14,134 nt of DNA from positions 16,423 through 30,556 of the forward strand of contig CAJUMC010000036.1 of the NCBI GenBank assembly GCA_910587085.1, written 5' to 3'. Shown here piece after piece: positions 5,658 to 12,976 of this stretch. The notes below the pieces were generated by a model. The model worked only from the letters and a program-made list of their open reading frames with translations, was not told the DNA's origin and searched no databases. Position 1 is the stretch's first letter, and every line of letters starts with the position of its first letter. The position numbers and the translations under genes are program-made. The DNA comes from an uncultured Lachnospiraceae bacterium. Its GTDB lineage: Bacteria > Bacillota > Clostridia > Lachnospirales > Lachnospiraceae.

Positions 5658-8030
5658 TTAATATTTTCCGTCCCTGTCCGAGCCCTGCTCCCCGTCCGTA
5701 TCCGCAAGCCGCATGTCGATCGTCCTCATTATTTTGTCCGTCCCTGCAATCTCAACGCGCACCCTCTGCCCAAGCTTGAAGGTTCGGCGCGTGTGCTCCC
5801 CGACAAGCTGCCAGTGCTCCTCGTCAAAAATATAGAAATCATCCTGCAGTTCCGCCATGCGGATCATGCCCTCCACGGTGTCCGGCAGTTCAACATACAT
5901 GCCCCAGGAGGTCACGCCGGACACCACACCGTCAAAAATTTCCCCGATCCGTTCCGCCATGTATTCCACCTTTTTCAGCTTCTCCACCTCGCGCTCCGCC
6001 TCATCCGCACGGCGCTCCAGCCGGCTTGTCTGCGAGGCGATGTCCGGAAGCAGCGCCCGGTAATGGGCCATGCGTCCCTCCCCAAGCTTCCCCCGCAGAT
6101 TTTCCTTGATAATACGGTGAATCTGCAGATCGGGATAGCGCCGGATCGGCGATGTAAAATGACAGTAATACCGCGCTGCCAGACCGAAATGACCATCGCA
6201 GAAGTCCGTATAGCGCGCCTGTTTCATAGAGCGGAGGCACAGCCTTGCAATGAGCGCTTCCTCCGGCGTGCCCTCCACCTTCGCGAGAAGCTTCTGCAGT
6301 TCCTTCGGATGGAATTCCTCCTGACCGATGTGCAGGCGGTAGCCGAAATTGTTGATAAAAATGCCAAGCCTCTGAAGCTTCTCCGCATCCGGATTTTCGT
6401 GTGTCCGATAGAGAAAGGGAAGCTCCTGCCAGAAACTGTCCTCCGCCACGGTTTCATTTGCAATCAGCATAAAATCCTCGATCAGGCGGGTCGCACGGTT
6501 CCGCTCGTACGGCAGGATCTTCTCCGGCCTGCCCTCCTCATCTACTACTATTTTACACTCCGGGAAATCAAAGTCAATAGAGCCGCGCTTTCTTCTTTTC
6601 TCTCTCAGAATACCAGCCAGCTCGTCCATCTGCTCCAGCATCGGCACAAGCTCTTCGTATTCTGCGCATTCCTCCTCATCGTGCTCCTCGATAATTTTCC
6701 GAACCGAGGTGTAGGTCATACGGCGATCTACGCGGATTACCGTTTCTGCCAGCCGGTGTCCGACCACGTTTCCTTTTTCGTCAATATCCATCAGACAGCT
6801 GAGAGCCAGCCGGCTTGAACCTGCGTTCAGCGAGCAGATCCCGTTGGACAGCCGGTGCGGCAGCATGGGCACGACACGATCTACAAGATATACACTTGTC
6901 CCGCGCCGCAGCGCCTCCTCATCGAGCAAAGAACCCTCCGTCACATACTCACTCACATCAGCAATGTGAACGCCGAGATGCCAGAGCCCGTTCTCCCGGC
7001 TAAGCGTCACCGCATCGTCGAGATCCTTCGCATCCTCCCCGTCGATCGTTACCGTCTGCAGCGCGGTCAGATTAAGCCTTCCCCCGCATTCCTCCAGATT
7101 CAGTTCCTCCGGTACGGCCTCCGCCTGCGCAAGCACTTCCTCCGGATACTGTACCGGAATTCCATAAGCATAAATTACCGAAAGTACATCGACGCCGGGA
7201 TCATTGATATGTCCGAGAATCCGGATAATTTCGCCCTCCGGACTTTTTCCTCCGCCGCCGAACTCCGTGAGTTTTACCACCACTTTATGCCCGTTCACTG
7301 CACCGAGCGTTTTCTCTTTCGGAATAAAAATATCGCAGGGAAATCTCCGGTTGTCCGGCACGACAAAGCCGAAGCCCTTCCCGCTCTGGAAGGTTCCGAC
7401 CAGCTCGTCGCTGCCCCGCTTTGTAATCTCCAGTACCTTTCCCTCCCGGCGTTTGCCCGTCGGTTCTCCGCAGATTGCAATTTTTACGGTATCCCCGTCC
7501 AGTGCGCCCTTCGTCTCGGTCTCAGGAATATATATATCCTCCTGCTCTCCCTCTGCAGCAACAAAGCCGAAGCCGCGGGCCGTCCCGTGAAAAAGGCCGA
7601 TCCGGAGATTGGCATCCCCGGCCCGGTAGCGCCCGCGGCCATCCATCGAGAGCTTCCCCTCGTGAATCAGCTCGTCCAGCAAAAGCTTGAGCGTTTCGCG
7701 CTCCTCGCGCGGCACAACAAGGAATGCCGCCAGCTCCTTCAGGCGCATCGGCCGGTAATTTTTGTCCTTTACTGCGGCACAGAGCATCTGCTTTCTTTCC
7801 TTCTCCTTAGCAGTGTTCTGCTGCTCCTGTGCTATCCAGTCCTCCGCTTTCCTGTTCTCTGTTTTCTTATTTACCGTTTTCTTATTCTTATTCTCATCCT
7901 TCTTATTATTTTTCTTATTTTCATTTTGCATAATTTCATTATTCATAATTTCATTATTCATAATCTCATTTTTCATAATTTGATTTTCCATTTTTTCTGT
8001 TTTCCCATTTTCCGTTTTTTGTTTTTTCAT
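5658..8030 (-). CDS. rnr: Ribonuclease R
   Basis: RNase R is a processive 3'-5' exoribonuclease that degrades structured RNA and, with tmRNA-SmpB, non-stop mRNAs. In this 790-aa protein I see a Lys/Asn/Glu-rich N-terminus (1-80), a winged-helix domain (about 81-138), two cold-shock domains (about 145-187 and 211-256), the RNB catalytic domain (about 320-650) and an S1 domain (about 694-776). The RNB active-site motif TIDGEDAKDLDDAV has Asp330, 336, 338 and 339, matching the metal-binding aspartates of the E. coli enzyme. The SPIRRYPDLQIHR motif at 627-639 is also intact. The C-terminal tail after S1 is short and acidic, not lysine-rich. The chosen ATG lacks a good ribosome binding site. Several ATGs within the N-terminal repeat, or Met82 after a purine-rich AAGGAG stretch, are alternative starts, and the core enzyme is complete with any of them. 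Confidence 0.95.
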   Translation of the reverse strand: MKKQKTENGKTEKMENQIMKNEIMNNEIMNNEIMQNENKKNNKKDENKNKKTVNKKTENRKAEDWIAQEQQNTAKEKERKQMLCAAVKDKNYRPMRLKELAAFLVVPREERETLKLLLDELIHEGKLSMDGRGRYRAGDANLRIGLFHGTARGFGFVAAEGEQEDIYIPETETKGALDGDTVKIAICGEPTGKRREGKVLEITKRGSDELVGTFQSGKGFGFVVPDNRRFPCDIFIPKEKTLGAVNGHKVVVKLTEFGGGGKSPEGEIIRILGHINDPGVDVLSVIYAYGIPVQYPEEVLAQAEAVPEELNLEECGGRLNLTALQTVTIDGEDAKDLDDAVTLSRENGLWHLGVHIADVSEYVTEGSLLDEEALRRGTSVYLVDRVVPMLPHRLSNGICSLNAGSSRLALSCLMDIDEKGNVVGHRLAETVIRVDRRMTYTSVRKIIEEHDEEECAEYEELVPMLEQMDELAGILREKRRKRGSIDFDFPECKIVVDEEGRPEKILPYERNRATRLIEDFMLIANETVAEDSFWQELPFLYRTHENPDAEKLQRLGIFINNFGYRLHIGQEEFHPKELQKLLAKVEGTPEEALIARLCLRSMKQARYTDFCDGHFGLAARYYCHFTSPIRRYPDLQIHRIIKENLRGKLGEGRMAHYRALLPDIASQTSRLERRADEAEREVEKLKKVEYMAERIGEIFDGVVSGVTSWGMYVELPDTVEGMIRMAELQDDFYIFDEEHWQLVGEHTRRTFKLGQRVRVEIAGTDKIMRTIDMRLADTDGEQGSDRDGKY
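7920..7979 (-). repeat. Four 15-bp in-frame tandem repeats in the 5' end of rnr
   Basis: Four consecutive 15-bp units encode I-M-(K/N/N/Q)-N-E at residues 18-37 of RNase R. The two central units are identical at DNA level (ATTATGAATAATGAA), and the outer ones differ by a few bases. The stretch is far more AT-rich than the rest of the gene. Because 15 is divisible by three, copy-number change would alter length without breaking the frame. Every unit also carries an ATG. Confidence 0.85.
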
Positions 8031-8122
8031 TTTTAATTTTATCTTGCCATGGGGTTTCTTTTATTCCTTTGGCATTATTTCTGAATTACTGGAATGCTCC
8101 TTTTTTCCTGTTCGCCGTTTCC

Positions 8123-8128
8123 ATTATA
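8123..8128 (-). promoter_or_regulatory. Possible -10 box for rnr
   Basis: A perfect TATAAT lies on the minus strand about 95 nt before the rnr start and downstream of the secG terminator. The hexamer 17 bp upstream (TGCAGG) is a poor -35. A promoter is expected here if the terminator at 8173-8208 is efficient. Confidence 0.3.
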
Positions 8129-8172
8129 CATTTTCCGTTATTTATCCTGCAGCTTTTTCCTGCTCTTTATGC

Positions 8173-8208
8173 ACAAAAAGACACGCTGCAAGCAGTGTGT
8201 CTTTTTGT
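8173..8208 (-). terminator. Hairpin terminator between secG and rnr
   Basis: ACAAAAAGACAC (8208-8197 on the minus strand) pairs with GTGTCTTTTTGT (8184-8173) in a perfect 12-bp stem. An inner CTGC/GCAG extension follows after one mismatch. The U-rich 3' arm makes this a typical rho-independent terminator about 30 nt after the secG stop. It may be partial, letting some transcripts continue into rnr. Confidence 0.8.
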
Positions 8209-8237
8209 CCTTCTCATACAGTATGCGCAATCTTTTT

Positions 8238-8477
8238 CTACCAATTCAGGCACAGTACAATAGAAAGTACGACAAATACCGCTGCCAGAATTTTGGTGAG
8301 CTTTTCCATCGTCCCTTCCATGGAGCGCCCCTTATTCTTGCCCCAGTAGGTATCGGCTACACCGTTGATCGCTCCGGAAAGACCTGCGGACTTTCCCTCC
8401 TGCATCAGCACAACAATCGTCAATGCTATACAAACCAAAACATAAATTACCGTTACAATTCCCTTTAAAACACCCAT
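8238..8477 (-). CDS. secG: Preprotein translocase subunit SecG
   Basis: SecG is the small, non-essential third subunit of the SecYEG membrane channel and assists protein export. This 79-aa protein has the expected two transmembrane helices (about 4-24 and 60-77). Between them is the cytoplasmic loop with the family signature LMQEGKSAGLSGAI...Gvad-TYWGKNKGRSMEG. Its length is normal. The ATG at 8477 is preceded by GAAAGGAA about 11 nt away, a moderate ribosome binding site. Its own promoter (8529-8557) lies just upstream, and a terminator follows. Its position before rnr and smpB is conserved in many Firmicutes. Confidence 0.95.
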   Translation of the reverse strand: MGVLKGIVTVIYVLVCIALTIVVLMQEGKSAGLSGAINGVADTYWGKNKGRSMEGTMEKLTKILAAVFVVLSIVLCLNW

Positions 8478-8528
8478 GATTTTTCAGATTCCTTTCGTCG
8501 AACCGTATAATTCAAAGCCGCTTTTTTT

Positions 8529-8557
8529 ATCGTATCACAAATCGGCCGGCATTTCAA
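8529..8557 (-). promoter_or_regulatory. Promoter of secG
   Basis: On the minus strand TTGAAA (8557-8552) and TACGAT (8534-8529) lie 17 bp apart and match the housekeeping consensus at five of six positions each. Transcription would start near 8522, about 45 nt before the secG ATG. Confidence 0.75.
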
Positions 8558-8646
8558 GCATTTCTTTCATTTTCCGTGCCCATGCAGACCTGTCCGCAAA
8601 CCTGTTTCCATAAAGGAGCGGAACGTCTTCCGTCTGCCGACTTCCT

Positions 8647-10191
8647 TCAGGCTTTGACCAGCAGCGATTTTCCCGTCATCTCGGCAGGCTGCTCCATCCC
8701 CATCATCTCGATCATCGTCGGGATGATATCCGCCAGACAGCCGCCCTCGCGCAGCGTATAGCCCTTATCGTAATTGACCAGGATAAACGGCACCGGATTG
8801 GTGGTATGCGCCGTAAACGGCACGCCGGTTTCATAGTCCACAAGCTGTTCGCAGTTGCCGTGATCCGCACAGATAAACATCTGACCATCCACGGAAAGCA
8901 GCGCTTCGCAGGCCCTGCCGACGCACTCGTCCACTGCCTCCACCGCCTTGACCGCCGCATCAAGAATACCGGTATGTCCCACCATATCCGGATTTGCAAA
9001 GTTAATAATAATCACGTCATATTTTAATGATTTGATTGCCTCCACCAGCTTATCCGCCACCTCATAGGCGCTCATCTCCGGCTTTAAATCGTAGGTCGCC
9101 ACCTTCGGGGAATTGACCAGAATGCGGTCCTCGCCCGGATTCGGAGCCTCCACGCCGCCGTTAAAAAAGAAGGTGACATGTGCGTATTTCTCAGTTTCGG
9201 CAATGCGGGCCTGCGTCTTCCCGTTCGCCGCCAGATATTCGCCGAACGTGTTGGTCAGGGAAATTTTGCGGAAAGCCACGGTCTTGTTCGGAATGGTCAC
9301 ATCATACTCGGAGAAGCATACATAAACCGTCTTCACCCTGCCGCCCTTCCTCTCAAAGCCCGTAAAATCATCGCAGCAGAATGCACGCGTAATCTCCCTC
9401 GCACGATCCGGGCGGAAATTAAAGAAAATAATCGAATCGCCGTCTTTGATCGTTGCTATCGGTGCGCCGTCCTTCTCGATCACGGTCGGTACAACAAATT
9501 CATCCGTCACATCCTCCTTGTAGGAATCCGAAACCGCGCAGATCGGGCAGGCCGCCTTCTTTCCCTCGCCGTAAACCATCGCCGCATAAGCCTTTTCCAC
9601 GCGATCCCAGCGGTTGTCACGGTCCATAACATAATAGCGCCCCATCACGGTCGCCACCTCGCCGACGCCGATCTCTTTCATCTTCTCATCCAGCTCGATT
9701 AAAAACTCCTTGCCGGAGGTCGGCGCCGTATCGCGCCCGTCAAGAAAAGCATGCACATAGACCTTTTTCAACCCCTCCCTCTTTGCAAGCGAAAGAAGGC
9801 CGTAAAGATGCGTATTGTGGCTGTGTACGCCGCCGCTGGAAAGCAGCCCGTAAAGATGCAGTGCAGAATCATTTTTCTTGCAATTATTTACCGCATGGAG
9901 CAGTTCTTCGTTTTTAAAGAAATCACCGTCCTCGATCTCTTTCGTGATGCGGGTCAGCTCCTGATAGACAATGCGGCCCGCGCCCATATTCAGATGTCCG
10001 ACCTCCGAATTTCCCATCTGCCCGTCCGGCAGGCCGACCGCCATGCCTGAGGCATAGCCTTTTACAAAAGGATATTCCGCCATCAGCTTATCCAGCACCG
10101 GAGTCTTTGCGATCGCCGCCGCATTTGCCTCCTTTTTGTTGTTTAAACCAAATCCATCCAGAATCATCAATACTGTAGGTTTTTTTGACAT
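8647..10191 (-). CDS. gpmI: 2,3-bisphosphoglycerate-independent phosphoglycerate mutase
   Basis: This enzyme interconverts 3- and 2-phosphoglycerate in glycolysis and gluconeogenesis in the cytoplasm, using two Mn2+ ions and a phosphoserine intermediate. At 514 aa it has the usual length. The alkaline-phosphatase-like metal site begins with ILDGFG (Asp12), and the phosphorylated serine is Ser62 in GQMGNSEVGHLNMGAG. The inserted phosphotransferase domain carries GGVHSH (120-125) and DGRDTAP (151-157). The FNFRPDRARE, MVGHTG and ADHGNCEQ motifs further on complete the active site. The ATG follows GGGAGG by 6 nt. A promoter lies upstream at 10325-10353, giving a leader of about 125 nt. The next gene, secG, is about 170 bp downstream; no clear terminator separates them. 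In relatives, other glycolytic genes often precede it, but here the MoxR operon does. Confidence 0.97.
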   Translation of the reverse strand: MSKKPTVLMILDGFGLNNKKEANAAAIAKTPVLDKLMAEYPFVKGYASGMAVGLPDGQMGNSEVGHLNMGAGRIVYQELTRITKEIEDGDFFKNEELLHAVNNCKKNDSALHLYGLLSSGGVHSHNTHLYGLLSLAKREGLKKVYVHAFLDGRDTAPTSGKEFLIELDEKMKEIGVGEVATVMGRYYVMDRDNRWDRVEKAYAAMVYGEGKKAACPICAVSDSYKEDVTDEFVVPTVIEKDGAPIATIKDGDSIIFFNFRPDRAREITRAFCCDDFTGFERKGGRVKTVYVCFSEYDVTIPNKTVAFRKISLTNTFGEYLAANGKTQARIAETEKYAHVTFFFNGGVEAPNPGEDRILVNSPKVATYDLKPEMSAYEVADKLVEAIKSLKYDVIIINFANPDMVGHTGILDAAVKAVEAVDECVGRACEALLSVDGQMFICADHGNCEQLVDYETGVPFTAHTTNPVPFILVNYDKGYTLREGGCLADIIPTMIEMMGMEQPAEMTGKSLLVKA

Positions 10192-10324
10192 ATTCCGCCT
10201 CCCAATTTCTGCGCCGAAACGCTTATGATTTCCTGCTTTTCCGCTCCCGCTTCCCGCAGCTGTTATTTTTGTTTTCTGCGCCGCCGCAATGCCGCGGACA
10301 GCCTCTTCCGACTTCTCTCATATA

Positions 10325-10353
10325 TTTGTAGCATATTTTCCGCTGATTGGCAA
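10325..10353 (-). promoter_or_regulatory. Promoter of gpmI
   Basis: On the minus strand TTGCCA (10353-10348, five of six matches) and TACAAA (10330-10325, four of six) are separated by 17 bp. The start would lie near 10318. Confidence 0.6.
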
Positions 10354-10354
10354 G

Positions 10355-10389
10355 GAAAAATTAAGGGAAACCGCGATGCCGGCCGTTTC
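10355..10389 (-). terminator. Possible weak terminator after the MoxR operon
   Basis: On the minus strand GAAAC (10389-10385) pairs with GTTTC (10371-10367) around a GC-rich loop. A T-rich stretch (TTAATTTTT) follows at 10363-10355. The stem is only 5 bp with an imperfect extension, so efficiency is doubtful. It sits just upstream of the gpmI promoter, where a terminator would be expected. Confidence 0.3.
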
Positions 10390-10441
10390 GCTATCGGCTG
10401 TTTAACCGGCGCGTCCAAGCTCTCGCCGTTCCCTCTCTGTC

Positions 10442-11683
10442 CTACCTTATGCTCTTCATCAGCTCCCGCATGCGCCCGGCCTCCCGACGGCCCGTTTTTC
10501 CGCTGCCGTAGCGTGTCTGCCGGTATATTTCGTTGATTTCCTCCGTTCTTTTTTCTGTGCTTTCTGTCTTCCCGGTACAGGTACAAATATATTTTTCCCG
10601 GATCTTCTCCGTCGTATCAGAGTTTTTCAGCCGCCCTTTTCCGGCATCCGTTTTTCTCATAAAACGCCGGTACTGATATCGAACCTCGACGGCCGGATCG
10701 GAAGAATGCTTCTTCAGCCTGACCGGCCTGCCGGACTGCTTTTCCTCCAGTTCCTCCCGCTCCTCGAAAACCACGGCTGCCTTCCTTTTCTGCCTGACAT
10801 TTCCCCGCAGGAAAAAAAACAGGAAAACAGCCGCAGCCACGCCCGCCGCCGCGAACAGCGGCGCAAAATCCACAGGCGGCCCCGCCGCCTGTTCCACCTC
10901 CTGCACCACTTCCTCAAATACTTCCGCCCCAGCCGTCGGCATCGGCCCATCAAAACTTTCCGCTTGCGGCAAACTGCCCGGATTCCGGAGCTCCGGAGGT
11001 TTCCTGGCCCAAAGCCACTGTGCGATGCTCCAGACGCTTCCGATCAGGAAAAGAATCGCCGGCCACAGCATTTTCTCCCACAGTATGTTTTTGGCAAAAT
11101 CAAAAATTCTTCCTGCCGTAACCGCCGTGCATAGAACAAAAAAAGCAAACATCTGCCAAAGCTGATGCCTCCCGAACAGCCGGGAATCCTCTGTCCGGCC
11201 CCGCCAGCGCAGCACCTGCAGAAGCATTACGCCGGAGGTAAAAAAGACAACCGCATAGGGCGCTGCTTCCCGGAGTGCCGGTATCCCGCGGCCGGCATCG
11301 TAAAAGAGCATCAGGAACGGGAAGAGGAAAACAAAGAGCACGCTGCGGAACAGATCTTTGAAATTCTTATAATAAACATCATACCGGCGAAACAAAACCC
11401 CGGCCGCGATATACACCCACGGAAGTACAAACTGCATGATCTCCACGGCATCCCGCTGCCATAAAAATGCGATCCCGGGCAGACACAGCGCAAGCAGCCG
11501 CAAGGCTCCTCCGACCCGCGCAAACCGCTCCGCCAGTGCAAAGAGCAGTCCGGCGGCCAGAAGCAGAGCGAACGCATACAGGCTTCCTTCCTTGTCGTAA
11601 TCTCTAAAAAATCGTATAAAAAAGGAAGAAAGTGCAAAAAACAGACTGATATCAAAGGTCGTTTTATAAAAATATGCAATCAC
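10442..11683 (-). CDS. Polytopic membrane protein with DUF4129-like tail (TgpA/YebA-like, no transglutaminase core)
   Basis: This 413-aa protein has about eight hydrophobic helices (roughly 12-26, 35-52, 61-75, 82-98, 112-128, 140-158, 175-192, 204-224). A short acidic loop (225-272), one more helix (273-292) and a basic cytoplasmic tail follow. The tail's end (about 331-395), with VRYQYRRFMRK and EINEIYRQTRYG, resembles the DUF4129 domain that ends TgpA/YebA-type proteins. In those, a transglutaminase domain of well over 100 residues sits outside between the last helices. Here only the 48-residue loop occupies that place, and no Cys-His-Asp triad is visible. The start is GTG at 11683, overlapping the DUF58 stop as GTGA, with AGGAG about 8 nt upstream, so translation is probably coupled. 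Operon position supports a role with the MoxR ATPase in envelope biology; the molecular function is unknown. Confidence 0.7.
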   Translation of the reverse strand: MIAYFYKTTFDISLFFALSSFFIRFFRDYDKEGSLYAFALLLAAGLLFALAERFARVGGALRLLALCLPGIAFLWQRDAVEIMQFVLPWVYIAAGVLFRRYDVYYKNFKDLFRSVLFVFLFPFLMLFYDAGRGIPALREAAPYAVVFFTSGVMLLQVLRWRGRTEDSRLFGRHQLWQMFAFFVLCTAVTAGRIFDFAKNILWEKMLWPAILFLIGSVWSIAQWLWARKPPELRNPGSLPQAESFDGPMPTAGAEVFEEVVQEVEQAAGPPVDFAPLFAAAGVAAAVFLFFFLRGNVRQKRKAAVVFEEREELEEKQSGRPVRLKKHSSDPAVEVRYQYRRFMRKTDAGKGRLKNSDTTEKIREKYICTCTGKTESTEKRTEEINEIYRQTRYGSGKTGRREAGRMRELMKSIR

Positions 11684-12972
11684 GGTGCCTGCTCCTTTCC
11701 TCCGTCAATACCGGGAATGCCGGATTTTCCGGTATTCCCCGATTTCCTCCGGAAGCCTTCTTCTGCTGTATAAACGGCTGCTTCCGAAGATTCCGGGCAG
11801 GCAGGGAACTTGGCTTCGTTGGAAAAACCCGACGCTTGTGAAGCTCCCGGACCGGCAGGGAATCCGTCAGAATTTCCCTGGATCTCCCGCATGCGGTCGA
11901 GGTATTCCGATTCGTAATCCTCCCCGTAAAAGCACCGGAGTCCGGAGCTCTTGCGTCCTCTGCGCCCGGCCAGAAATGTTTCCGCTTCCCCGTCCCTTCG
12001 ATGTGCCACATATAGAAATTCTCCCTCCGCCGGGCAATGCTGCAAAGCAGTATGCAACAGCTCCTCGGCCCGGCATGCAGCCGTGCCGGACGATCGCCCC
12101 AGTATTTCCAGAAGCCTTGCAAAACTGCCCCCTCCCGTACCACCGTGTAGAATGCTGACAGGCTGTTCACCGGCGGACAGATTCGTTATCAGCCGATACC
12201 GGAGACCTCTCTGCTCAAAACATTCGCAGAGTGTCCTCACAATCGAAAATGCCGCCTCCTGCTGAGAATAATAGTGGTCAAAATTGCCCTTGTACGAGAG
12301 ATCAAAAATAATATTCAGCAGTTCCTCTTTCGTGTGGTCGAATTCTTTGACAATCAGCCGCCCGCACCTTGCGCTCTGCGGAAAGCTGATTGCCCGGAGC
12401 GGCTCGCGGCCGGTATAATCCCGATAGCCCGCCACCAGCATCGGATCTTCAAACAGAAAGCTGCGCGCGGACACCTCGCCGAGAATATCGCTCAGCACCT
12501 GCCGCAGCCGATCATTCTCGAGCCGAAGCGGATATACCAGCACCGCATGTGTCTGCAGCGCCGTTCTGCTTTTCTCGGAAAGCCCAAGAAAATCGCCGAA
12601 ATACAGCTCCGCCCGGCGCAGATAATGGATTCCCCGGCGGCAGGCCCTTGCCCGAACACTGCGGCGCAGCCTCTGATTTTTCCGGATAAATACGGCGCCG
12701 GAATGCACTGCCATTCCTCTGCGCGGCATAATCTCAAGACTGGACGCATCCGTCAGTTCAATCTCCTGCGGAATTTCCTCCTCCATCCGCAGATACGGGA
12801 TGCTCCTTCCGGTTTTGTTCTCAAGCGTTGTCACAAGGCGGAATTCCTCCCCCGGCTCCACGCACGCCGAAGAGGGCTTCAGCTCGTAATGCAGACGGTC
12901 AACGGGAAGCCGCAGTGATATCCGCTCCAGAATCAGCCCGACGGCCAGCACAATAAACAGAAATAGAATCAT
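11680..12972 (-). CDS. DUF58 domain-containing protein (YeaD-like)
   Basis: DUF58 proteins are the membrane-anchored partners of MoxR ATPases. Their function is poorly known, though they are implicated in envelope and stress biology. From the ATG at 12972 the protein is 430 aa: a single N-terminal hydrophobic helix (1-16), a beta-rich region (about 25-115), and the DUF58 core with YRDYTGREPLRAISFPQSAR (183-202) followed by GRLIVKEFD. This corresponds to the family's Y-x-G-D-x-x-R-x-I-x-W-x-x-SAR pattern, with Phe where Trp is usual. Family members usually start with two helices. The last 65 residues (366-430) are Gly/Ser/Pro-rich and probably disordered. The frame is open upstream to 13233, but that part overlaps moxR. 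The 12972 start has GGAGGAG about 10 nt upstream, lies 4 nt after the moxR stop, and begins with the expected membrane helix. Confidence 0.88.
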   Translation of the reverse strand: MILFLFIVLAVGLILERISLRLPVDRLHYELKPSSACVEPGEEFRLVTTLENKTGRSIPYLRMEEEIPQEIELTDASSLEIMPRRGMAVHSGAVFIRKNQRLRRSVRARACRRGIHYLRRAELYFGDFLGLSEKSRTALQTHAVLVYPLRLENDRLRQVLSDILGEVSARSFLFEDPMLVAGYRDYTGREPLRAISFPQSARCGRLIVKEFDHTKEELLNIIFDLSYKGNFDHYYSQQEAAFSIVRTLCECFEQRGLRYRLITNLSAGEQPVSILHGGTGGGSFARLLEILGRSSGTAACRAEELLHTALQHCPAEGEFLYVAHRRDGEAETFLAGRRGRKSSGLRCFYGEDYESEYLDRMREIQGNSDGFPAGPGASQASGFSNEAKFPACPESSEAAVYTAEEGFRRKSGNTGKSGIPGIDGGKEQAP

Positions 12973-12976
12973 GGGT

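Noticed and set aside
5391..6818. 475-codon plus-strand frame antisense to rnr and smpB
   Set aside because: Shadow of rnr and smpB with no recognisable domain; GC-rich codon structure creates such frames.
6855..8036. 393-codon plus-strand frame with a hydrophobic Leu/Ile/Phe-rich end
   Set aside because: Antisense shadow of rnr; the apparent membrane segment is the complement of the Lys/Asn-rich repeat region.
8583..8640. Dyads GCAGAC/GTCTGC and GCGGAACGTCTTCCGT after gpmI
   Set aside because: Long loop or imperfect pairing and no U-run; not convincing as a terminator.
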